Assembly: GCF_003355005.1 (NCBI RefSeq)
Contig: NZ_CP029985.1
Span: 1,355,001-1,419,000, forward strand
Reading direction: 5' to 3'
Origin: Sphingomonas sp. FARSPH
Lineage (GTDB): Bacteria; Pseudomonadota; Alphaproteobacteria; Sphingomonadales; Sphingomonadaceae
DNA length: 64,000 bases
How positions within the stretch are numbered: the first letter of the stretch is position 1; every line of letters begins with the position of its first letter. The notes under the pieces are model-generated. The model was not told the origin of the DNA and made no database searches. It worked only from the letters and a program-made list of their open reading frames with translations. Both the position numbers and the translations under genes were made by a program. Below, piece by piece: positions 57,421 to 64,000 of this stretch.

Positions 57421-58322
57421 GCGATTCGGGAAAGCGCCAGCGGCCGGCCGGGCTGGGCAGGGGTCTCTCCGCGCTGCTCGGTGAGATGGCGAGCGAGGCA
57501 CCAGTATCGCGCGACGGCAAGGCACCGGTGCCATCGGGCGTACGCATGCTGCCGGTCAGCGCGCTGTCGCCGCATCCCGATCAGCCGCGTCGGCATTTCG
57601 ACGAAGCCGCGCTCGACGAACTCGCCGCCTCGATCTCCGCGCGTGGGCTGATCCAGCCGATCGTCGTCCGGCCGCATGGCCACGATTATCAGATCGTTGC
57701 GGGCGAGCGCCGGTGGCGCGCCGCGCAGCGCGCGCGTCTCCACGAAGTCCCCGTCGTCGTGCGCGAATTCGACGATGCGCAGACGCTCGAGATCGCGCTG
57801 ATCGAGAATATCCAGCGCCAGGATCTCAACGCGATCGAGGAAGCGCAGGCGTATCAGCGGCTTGCCGGCGAATATGGCCATACGCAGGAAGCGCTGGCGA
57901 AAATCGTTCACAAGTCGCGCAGTCATGTCGCTAACCTGTTGCGATTGCTGGAACTTCCCGATCCGGTACAGGTCCGCGTCACGGACGGTTCGCTGTCGAT
58001 GGGCCATGCGCGCGCGTTGCTTGGCGCGCGTGACGTCGAGGGACTGGCGGAGCAGGTCGTCGCGCGCGGCCTCTCGGTGCGCGAGACGGAAAAGCTCGCG
58101 AAGGGCGCGAAACCCGAACGCCCGGGTGGCCGCCCGTCGACCCGCGCACCCGCGCCCGAACCGGATGCCGATATCGCCGCGCTCGAGCGGCAATTGTCCG
58201 ATCTGCTCGGCCTTTCCGTGCGCGTCACGCATGGCGACAAGGGCGGTACGCTGACGATCGGCTATTCGACGCTCGATCAGCTCGACATGGTCTGCCAGCG
58301 ACTGACCGGCGATACGATCTGA
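57417..58322 (+). CDS. parB: chromosome partitioning protein ParB
   Basis: A 301-residue ParB (Spo0J). N-terminal LGRGLSALLGE is the ParA-activating segment. The CTP-binding core has QPRRHFDEAALDELAASI and AGERRWRAAQ (GERR at 96-99), followed by the helix-turn-helix around LAKIVHKSRSHVANLLRLLELP and a C-terminal dimerisation domain. It loads on parS and slides as a CTP-gated clamp. The ATG overlaps the parA stop. Convergent with holA. Confidence 0.96.
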   Translation: MSDSGKRQRPAGLGRGLSALLGEMASEAPVSRDGKAPVPSGVRMLPVSALSPHPDQPRRHFDEAALDELAASISARGLIQPIVVRPHGHDYQIVAGERRWRAAQRARLHEVPVVVREFDDAQTLEIALIENIQRQDLNAIEEAQAYQRLAGEYGHTQEALAKIVHKSRSHVANLLRLLELPDPVQVRVTDGSLSMGHARALLGARDVEGLAEQVVARGLSVRETEKLAKGAKPERPGGRPSTRAPAPEPDADIAALERQLSDLLGLSVRVTHGDKGGTLTIGYSTLDQLDMVCQRLTGDTI

Positions 58323-58340
58323 ACGCGTAGCGACCGGCCG

Positions 58341-59360
58341 TCAGCCGCGCCGCTCGACCCCGCGGGCGAGTTCGGTGACCGCATGGTCGGCCAATACGCT
58401 GCCCGCATTGCCGCTCGCCATCACCGCGCGTTCGGCCTCGCGCACGCGGGATAAGGCGACGGTCAGCATCGCGGGCGTCCACCGGCGTACGGCCTGCGCG
58501 GTCGCGGCCTCCTCGCGAAAGAAGACGCGATGGCGCTTGAATACGCTGTCCTGCGTCGCGCCGGCGTCGATCTCCGCCTTCATCTCCGCCAGCGTCATCA
58601 GCCGACGCGCGAGCAGGCGCAGCCACGGGATAGGGCTGGTCCCCGCCTCGCTGAGCCGCATCAATTCGGTGCCGAGGACGGCGGTACGCCCCGAAACGAC
58701 CGCCTCGATCGCCGCACCCATCTCCGCCTCGCCCACATCTGCGCCGATCGCATCGAGCGCGCGTTCGTCCACATCATGCGGCCGGTCGGGTGCGGCGTCG
58801 AGGAACAGCGCGAGCTTGTCGATTTCCTTCGCTAGTACGGCTCGGTCGCCCGCGCAGGCGGCGGCAAGGCGGTGCGTCACCGCACCCTGCGGCCGCAACC
58901 CCGCCTCTCGTGCAAGCGTGCCCGCCAGCTTTTCGAGGTCGGCGGCGCTCGGCTCGTAACAGGCGAAGGCCATCGCACGCGGGCTGTCGATCGCCAGCTT
59001 GACGATCTTCGCCGTCGATTTGACGGTGGGTGCGAGCACGACGACGGGATTGCCGGCGTGATCGGCCGCCAGCAGGGTCGACAGCGCCTCCAGGCTTTCC
59101 TCGCCGGCAGGCGATACGCGGATATGGCGCCGCTCGCCGAACAGCGACAGCGACGCCGCCTCGTCGGCGAGGCGCGCAGGATCGTTCTTCAACGCCGCGC
59201 CATCCAGATCGATACGTTCCGCGCCCGGACCCATCGCCTGCGCGAGCCGCCCGGCGAGCTCGGCTGCGGCCGAGCCATCGGGGCCGTGCAGCAGGAACAG
59301 CCGCATGTCGGGGGAGGGGCGCTCCATCGCAGCGCGGATATCGCGCGCATTCGCCTTCAT
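58341..59360 (-). CDS. holA: DNA polymerase III delta subunit
   Basis: A 339-residue HolA, the clamp-loader subunit that opens the beta clamp. Recognisable parts are the N-terminal AAA+-like RLFLLHGPDGSAAAELAGRL, EEASLSLFGERRHIRVSPAG (here SLSLFGERRHIRV), and the C-terminal helical collar with SPIPWLRLLARRLMTLAEMK. ATG at 59358-59360; the longer open frame upstream overlaps lptE. It follows lptE on the same strand after 28 bp, a standard pairing. Confidence 0.9.
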   Translation of the reverse strand: MKANARDIRAAMERPSPDMRLFLLHGPDGSAAAELAGRLAQAMGPGAERIDLDGAALKNDPARLADEAASLSLFGERRHIRVSPAGEESLEALSTLLAADHAGNPVVVLAPTVKSTAKIVKLAIDSPRAMAFACYEPSAADLEKLAGTLAREAGLRPQGAVTHRLAAACAGDRAVLAKEIDKLALFLDAAPDRPHDVDERALDAIGADVGEAEMGAAIEAVVSGRTAVLGTELMRLSEAGTSPIPWLRLLARRLMTLAEMKAEIDAGATQDSVFKRHRVFFREEAATAQAVRRWTPAMLTVALSRVREAERAVMASGNAGSVLADHAVTELARGVERRG

Positions 59361-59388
59361 GGCTGCGATATCCGACGCGAACGCCGCA

Positions 59389-59889
59389 TCAGCGTGTCGG
59401 CTGGCGGCGTCGGGCGTACAAAGCGAGCTTGGCGACGATCTGGTCGGCGACGATGCCGGAGAGGTTCTCGAGTGCGGTGTTTTCCGCCGCGATCGTCGCA
59501 TATTCGGACGAGACGATGACGTCGATGCCCGCGTCCGACCCCGCGGTCGCATCGAGCAGGACGGCGCCGTCGGCAAGGTCGACGAGCTGATAGCGCGCGC
59601 GCAGCGTGCGGCGCTCGCGCGTCACGCTGTCGTCGCGCCGCACGCCGAGCCCGGCGATCTGGTCGTCCAGCTTGACGTCGAGCCGATAGCGGGGCGTCCC
59701 CGACGCCGCGAGCCGGTCGCGCAACGCATTGCCCATCAGCCAGCCCGCCTTGCCCTCGATCGGCGCGACCTCGACGCCGGACAGGGTGGTGGCGACACCG
59801 CCCCCGGCACCGCCGCCATAGAGCGGGTGCAGGCCACAACCGGCCAGCGGGGCGATCAGCAGGGCGGTAGCGATCAGGCGCTTCATCAT
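59389..59889 (-). CDS. lptE: LPS assembly lipoprotein LptE
   Basis: A 166-residue lipoprotein with signal peptide and lipobox LAGC (Cys18), then GLHPLYGG, the LptE start after the lipid anchor. The rest alternates strands (RYRLDVKLDDQIAGLGVRRD, RERRTLRARYQLVDL) and ends in a helix. LptE plugs the LptD barrel that inserts LPS (or, in sphingomonads, glycosphingolipid-bearing outer leaflet) into the outer membrane. Its ATG overlaps the leuS stop by 4 bp. Confidence 0.88.
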   Translation of the reverse strand: MMKRLIATALLIAPLAGCGLHPLYGGGAGGGVATTLSGVEVAPIEGKAGWLMGNALRDRLAASGTPRYRLDVKLDDQIAGLGVRRDDSVTRERRTLRARYQLVDLADGAVLLDATAGSDAGIDVIVSSEYATIAAENTALENLSGIVADQIVAKLALYARRRQPTR

Positions 59890-62396
59890 GCGACGATATT
59901 CACCAGGCGGCCGGGGACGACGATCACCTTCTTGGGGGCCTTGCCCTCGAGGATGCGGACGATCTTGTCGGACGCGAGCGCGGCGGTCTCCACCGCTTCG
60001 CGCGGCATGTCCTTGGGCAGCGTCAGCGTGTCGCGCAGCTTGCCGTTGACCTGTACCGCGATCGTCATCTCGTCGTCGATCAGCAGCGCGGCATCGACCT
60101 CCGGCCAGGACGCATCGGCGATCAGGCCGTCGAAGCCCGCCTCCACGCCCTTTTTCGCCCAGGCTTCCTCGGCGATATGCGGCACCATCGGCGCGACGAG
60201 CAGCATCAGCTGATGAATCGCATTGCTGCGCGACGGGGAGGGGGGCGCCTTTTCGATCGCGCTCGTCAGTTCGTACAGCTTGGCCACCGCTTTGTTGAAG
60301 GCGAGCGCCTCGATATCGGCGCCGACGCCCTGGATCGTCTGGTGCAGCTTGCGGTCGAGCGCGGGATCGCCGCCCTCGCCGGGTTCGGCCGGATCGCCGT
60401 CGAACAGTCGCCACAGCCGCTGGACGAAGCGCCACGATCCCTCGATGCCCGCTTCCGACCACGGCAAGTCGCGTTCGGGCGGCGAATCGGACAGCATGAA
60501 CCAGCGCGTCGCGTCGGCACCGTATCGATCGACGATCGGTTCGGGATCGACGGTATTCTTCTTCGATTTCGACATCTTCTCGACGCGGCCGACCTCGATC
60601 GGCTGGCCGGTCGCGATCTCGATGCCGCCGTCGACGTCGGCGGGTGACAGCCAGCGCCCGTCCGACGACCTGTAGGTCTCGTGCGTCACCATGCCCTGCG
60701 TGAACAGGCCGGTGAACGGCTCGGCGATGTCGAGCATGCCGATGTGGCGCAGCGCGCGCGTCCAGAAGCGCGCGTAGAGCAGGTGGAGGATCGCATGCTC
60801 CACCCCGCCGATATACTGGCCGACCGGCAGCCAGCTTTCCGCCACCGCGCGATCGAACGGCTTGTCATCGGGCTGGCTGGCGAAGCGGATGAAATACCAG
60901 CTCGAATCGGCGAACGTGTCGAGCGTGTCGGTTTCCCGACGCGCCGCGCGCCCGCACGACGGGCAGGCGACGTGCTTCCACGTCGGATGCCGGTCCAGCG
61001 GATTGCCCGGCACGTCGAACGTCACGTCTTCGGGCAGGAGCACGGGCAATTGGTCCTTGGGCACCGGCACCGCACCGCAGTCATCGCAATGGATGATCGG
61101 GATCGGCGTGCCCCAGTAACGCTGGCGGCTGACGCCCCAGTCGCGCAGGCGGTAGACGGTCGATCCGCGGCCCCAGCCGTCGCCCTCTGCACGGCGGATC
61201 ACCTCGCGCTTGGCGTTCTCGACATCCATGCCGTCGAGGAAGCGCGAATTCACGAGGCTGCCCGGGCCGGTATAGGCTTCGTCGCCCGTGAAGACCGGAT
61301 CGGTGGTATCGCCGTCGGAGACGACGCGGCGCACCGGCAGATCGTATTTGCGCGCGAAGTCGAGATCGCGCTGGTCGTGCGCGGGCACGCCGAATACCGC
61401 GCCCGTGCCATAGTCCATCAACACGAAGTTGGCGATGTAGACGGGCAGCTGCCAATCGGGATCGAGCGGATGCGCGGCGGTCAGGCCGGTGTCGAAGCCG
61501 AGCTTTTCCTGCGTCTCCAGCTCCGCGGCGGTCGTGCCGCCCTGCTTGCAGCGTTCGATGAAGGCTGCGACCTCGGGCCGGTCGGCCAGCCCTTGCGCGA
61601 TCGGATGATCCGCCGCGACCGCGACGAAGCTCGCGCCGAAAATGGTGTCGGGGCGGGTGGAGAAGACCTCGACCGACTCGCCGTTCGACAGGGCGAACCG
61701 GAACTGCAGGCCCTGGCTCCTGCCGATCCAGTTTTCCTGCATCAGCCTGACCTTGTCGGGCCAGTCCTTGAGGTCGCCCAACCCTGCGATCAGCTCTTCG
61801 GCGAAGTCGGTGATCTTGAGAAACCACTGGCTGAGCTTGCGCTTCTCGACCAGAGCGCCGGACCGCCAGCCGCGCCCGTCGATCACCTGCTCGTTGGCGA
61901 GCACGGTCATGTCGACCGGGTCCCAATTGACCGCCGATTCCTTGCGATAGACGAGGCCATGCGCGAACATGTCCAGGAACAGCGCCTGTTCGTGCCCGTA
62001 ATAATCGGGCTCGCAGGTCGCCAGTTCGCGCGTCCAGTCGAGCGCGAAGCCCAGCCGCTTCAGCTGCGCCTTCATCGTCGCGATATTGGCGCGCGTCCAG
62101 GTGCCGGGATGCACGCCCTTTTCCATCGCGGCGTTTTCGGCGGGCATGCCGAACGCGTCCCAGCCCATCGGGTGGAGCACCTCATAGCCGCGCATCCGCC
62201 GATAGCGCGCCAGCACGTCGCCCATCGTGTAGTTGCGCACATGTCCCATATGGATGCGCCCCGACGGATAGGGGAACATCTCCAGCACGTAGCTTTGCGG
62301 CTTGCCGCTATTGTCCTTCGCCGCGAACGTGCGGCGTTCGTCCCAGATCGCCTGCCAGGCGGCGTCCGCCTTCAGTGCATTGAAGCGTGATGCCAC
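59886..62396 (-). CDS. leuS: leucyl-tRNA synthetase
   Basis: An 836-residue class I synthetase. HIGH is HMGH at 49-52 within FPYPSGRIHMGHVRNYT, the editing domain carries TTAAELETQEKLGFDTG and the conserved Asp loop GVPAHDQRDLDFARKYDLP (here GVPAHDQRDLDFA), and KMSKS is exact in VEKMSKSKKNTVDP near residue 606. Zinc-type cysteines occur in HCDDCGAVP and HVACPSCGRA. Full length. First gene of leuS-lptE-holA after the DUF3576 gene, from which it is separated by 78 bp. Confidence 0.97.
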   Translation of the reverse strand: MASRFNALKADAAWQAIWDERRTFAAKDNSGKPQSYVLEMFPYPSGRIHMGHVRNYTMGDVLARYRRMRGYEVLHPMGWDAFGMPAENAAMEKGVHPGTWTRANIATMKAQLKRLGFALDWTRELATCEPDYYGHEQALFLDMFAHGLVYRKESAVNWDPVDMTVLANEQVIDGRGWRSGALVEKRKLSQWFLKITDFAEELIAGLGDLKDWPDKVRLMQENWIGRSQGLQFRFALSNGESVEVFSTRPDTIFGASFVAVAADHPIAQGLADRPEVAAFIERCKQGGTTAAELETQEKLGFDTGLTAAHPLDPDWQLPVYIANFVLMDYGTGAVFGVPAHDQRDLDFARKYDLPVRRVVSDGDTTDPVFTGDEAYTGPGSLVNSRFLDGMDVENAKREVIRRAEGDGWGRGSTVYRLRDWGVSRQRYWGTPIPIIHCDDCGAVPVPKDQLPVLLPEDVTFDVPGNPLDRHPTWKHVACPSCGRAARRETDTLDTFADSSWYFIRFASQPDDKPFDRAVAESWLPVGQYIGGVEHAILHLLYARFWTRALRHIGMLDIAEPFTGLFTQGMVTHETYRSSDGRWLSPADVDGGIEIATGQPIEVGRVEKMSKSKKNTVDPEPIVDRYGADATRWFMLSDSPPERDLPWSEAGIEGSWRFVQRLWRLFDGDPAEPGEGGDPALDRKLHQTIQGVGADIEALAFNKAVAKLYELTSAIEKAPPSPSRSNAIHQLMLLVAPMVPHIAEEAWAKKGVEAGFDGLIADASWPEVDAALLIDDEMTIAVQVNGKLRDTLTLPKDMPREAVETAALASDKIVRILEGKAPKKVIVVPGRLVNIVA

Positions 62397-62474
62397 GTTG
62401 GGCTTAACTCCGTCCGTATGGTCTGCGCCCCGTCCCGCGCGGCGTTCGCCGCGGGACGGGGCGCATCCGTAAAA

Positions 62475-62912
62475 TCAACCGGCGATCGACGCACGGCGCA
62501 GGTCGCGCGCCTTGGTCAGGATGATGTCCTCCAGCTTTTGCGTCGTCGCGGCGGTGACCGGCGCGGACACCCACTGGCCGCCGCGGTTCACCTCGCGCAG
62601 CGCGGCGACGCGGACCGCATCGGCACGCAGATCCTGGTCGAGAATCGTCACGGTCACCTTCATCCGTTCGGTCGGCACCTGCGGGTTGACGTACCAGTCG
62701 GTGACGATCACACCGCCGTTGGAATCGGTCTGCACCAGCGGCATGAACGACAAGGTGTCGAGCGCCGCGCGCCACAGATAGGAATTGACGCCGATCGTCG
62801 TCACCTTCGAGGCGGCGAGGTCGGCCGGCGCGGTGCCGTTGCGGCCGCCGCACGCGGCGAGCGGCAGCGCGACGACGGCGACCATGAGGGCGGTGCGCAA
62901 CGGGCGGATCAT
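62475..62912 (-). CDS. DUF3576 family lipoprotein
   Basis: A 145-residue lipoprotein of the alphaproteobacterial DUF3576 family, unknown function. The signal peptide ends in the lipobox LAACG (Cys21). The mature domain has TIGVNSYLWRAALDTLSFMPL, TDWYVNPQVPTERMKVTV and VAALREVNRGGQWVSAPV. It is probably anchored in the outer membrane. The usual place is directly upstream of leuS, as here, so it may be co-transcribed. Confidence 0.85.
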   Translation of the reverse strand: MIRPLRTALMVAVVALPLAACGGRNGTAPADLAASKVTTIGVNSYLWRAALDTLSFMPLVQTDSNGGVIVTDWYVNPQVPTERMKVTVTILDQDLRADAVRVAALREVNRGGQWVSAPVTAATTQKLEDIILTKARDLRRASIAG

Positions 62913-63116
62913 GGGCGGTTGGTCCTTGGTCGAGAAATCGTCCTCATCCCTACAGGGACGCCCTTTTTCCCGCAAGGAGCCGCGCCGGGGCCGCCGACCT
63001 GTGTGCAGGATGCAACAGTCGGACAAAATCCGGCGCGGATGATGCACAGGAGCGTGTTGGCGTGCGGCCGAATCGTGGTAGGCGCGTTGCTGCGGGATTC
63101 TGATGGGGTTCGACTC

Positions 63117-63842
63117 GTGAACGCGAAGCGTGCGATGGCTGCAGTGATGGCGGGGGCGCTGGTCGCCACCGGTATCGCCGTCGCGCCGGCCTTCGGTGCC
63201 GCGGAACGCGCCCAGACCGTCCGCCGCATCCCGGCTTCGCCCTTGCGCTTTTCCGGTGCGTTCACGCCTGCCGCCGCCGACCCGCGGCTTGCCGCGATGA
63301 TGGCACGCACCGGTCTCGACGACACCGCCTTCCGGTTCACCCCGGCCGAAGCGACGCAGGACAAGCGCGCGGTGACCGTCGCGGTGCGCGCGCGGACCAA
63401 TCGTGCGGCGCTCGCGGCGAACGACATCGTCCGCACCGGCCCGGCAAAGCCCACTGCGCTGGGTATTCAGCCGATCGCCTACACGCTGGGCGCGTCGGTC
63501 GCGTGGAAGCGGTTCGCCTTGTCGGGCGACGTGTCGCACGTCGATCTCGGCCTCCAGCCGGGCAGCCGCGAGACTGCCGACGTCGCGCTCACCTACAAGG
63601 CCGGGCGCGCGAGCAGCCGTCTGACCGCCACGACGGATCGCCCGCTCGCCGACAGCAACAAGCTGGTCGAGGAAGCGCCGAGCTATTCGCTGGACCTGTC
63701 GAGTTCCTATTCGCTGACCCGCCACATCGATCTGACCGCGGGCATGCGCTATCGGTCCGATCGCGAACGGCTCGCGCGGCTGGGCGACGACGATCGTCGC
63801 GACAGCCAGTCGGTCTACGTCGGCACCGCCTTCCGCTTCTGA
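63117..63842 (+). CDS. exported beta-rich hypothetical protein (possible outer-membrane protein)
   Basis: A 241-residue protein with a signal peptide (MNAKRAMAAVMAGALVATGI...PAFGAA). The C-terminal half alternates strands (VAWKRFALSGDVSHVDLGLQ, DVALTYKAGRASSRLTATT, HIDLTAGMRYRSDRERL) and the chain ends SVYVGTAFRF, whose final aromatic residue is what outer-membrane barrels use for BAM recognition. Eight short strands would suffice for a small barrel. Start GTG at 63117 chosen just before the signal peptide; ATGs at 63039 and 63042 would add about 25 residues without export character. Function unknown. Confidence 0.7.
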   Translation: MNAKRAMAAVMAGALVATGIAVAPAFGAAERAQTVRRIPASPLRFSGAFTPAAADPRLAAMMARTGLDDTAFRFTPAEATQDKRAVTVAVRARTNRAALAANDIVRTGPAKPTALGIQPIAYTLGASVAWKRFALSGDVSHVDLGLQPGSRETADVALTYKAGRASSRLTATTDRPLADSNKLVEEAPSYSLDLSSSYSLTRHIDLTAGMRYRSDRERLARLGDDDRRDSQSVYVGTAFRF

Positions 63843-64000
63843 TCGCCGGAACGCGGCGTCGACGCGGCGACCGATCAAGGATCGACGTGTCCTATCCGAG
63901 AAACTGCACCGGCTCCCCGCATCGATGTCGCGCCGTTGCGGCGCAACACGGATCCGATCACGGCCGCCCGGTCCGCAGTAGAAAGCCGGGTTAGGCGACC
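63843..64000. other. right edge, no gene seen
   Basis: The last 158 bp contain no convincing start or reading frame and no clear hairpin; a frame on the plus strand is only the shadow of the preceding gene. Confidence 0.5.

Noticed and set aside
63503..63994. 163-codon plus-strand frame at the right edge
   Set aside because: Arg-rich shadow of the exported beta-rich protein, extending into non-coding sequence.
1..64000. CRISPR arrays, insertion sequences, prophage genes, rRNA operon
   Set aside because: No regularly spaced direct repeats, transposase or phage structural motifs, or rRNA sequence were recognised anywhere in the window.

Overview
This 64 kb window is high-GC chromosomal DNA from an alphaproteobacterium, most likely a sphingomonad (Sphingomonas sensu lato). 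The evidence is gene order (rpe-heparinase-purH, DUF6489-mnmE-mnmG-rsmG-parAB-holA-lptE-leuS), alphaproteobacterial LexA boxes (GTTC-N7-GTTC), a class I lysyl-tRNA synthetase, a Mic60-like protein after hemCD, a CBP3-type chaperone gene and a hemE/ppsR-flanked origin. I see no prophage, insertion sequence, CRISPR array or rRNA operon. Coding density is very high and many genes overlap by 4 bp (ATGA).

Left part (1-10.2 kb): the SOS mutagenesis pair imuA-imuB (imuB cut by the window edge) under a LexA box, tRNA-Gly(GCC), several secreted proteins of unknown role, a frameshifted VOC-family remnant, a DUF72 protein, the heme genes hemC-hemD with a Mic60-like membrane protein, and the divergent tsaD-gpsA pair. 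Middle left (10.3-28.3 kb): an AsmA-like protein, a DUF1674 protein, rsmB, rpe, a heparinase-like protein, purH, a four-gene cassette (two MFS transporters, NhaA, a histone-deacetylase-like amidohydrolase), class I lysS, a glycine-zipper protein, a DinG/XPD-like helicase and a SixA phosphatase. Middle (28.3-40.2 kb): DUF177 and CBP3 genes divergent from bamE, a cnoX/lon-N/small ORF/Trm112 operon, a ubiquinone-type hydroxylase divergent from ftsK, a small pair made of a DUF5678-like protein and a retropepsin-like protease, lolA, a possible 6S-like structured RNA, xth and an unusual ribA.

Right part (40.3-64 kb): mmcB under a second LexA box, then a long leftward run (cell-wall hydrolase, DUF1491, thioesterase, ptsN, hpf, dnaQ, coaE, aroE, maf, ppsR). 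The ppsR-hemE intergenic region carries a cluster of DnaA boxes and is the best candidate for the chromosomal origin. In Caulobacter crescentus oriC lies between hemE and a DUF299 (ppsR-type) gene. Genes on the two sides point away from this site. To the right lie hemE, hemJ, rho, terC, mnmE, mnmG, rsmG, parA, parB, then leftward holA, lptE, leuS and a DUF3576 lipoprotein. Two perfect 16-bp parS-type palindromes sit at 54.15 and 56.58 kb, about 6.5-9 kb from the putative origin, next to parAB.

The most unusual signals are non-coding. One is a ~115-120 nt element present twice, near 10.3 kb and just upstream of rho at 49.4 kb. It shares an identical 29-nt block and a hairpin with a compensatory base-pair change. 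Another is a family of inverted-repeat units of exactly 96 bp seen three times. A third is a long imperfect hairpin between lolA and xth. All coordinates and starts come from reading the sequence by eye; no database search was possible.
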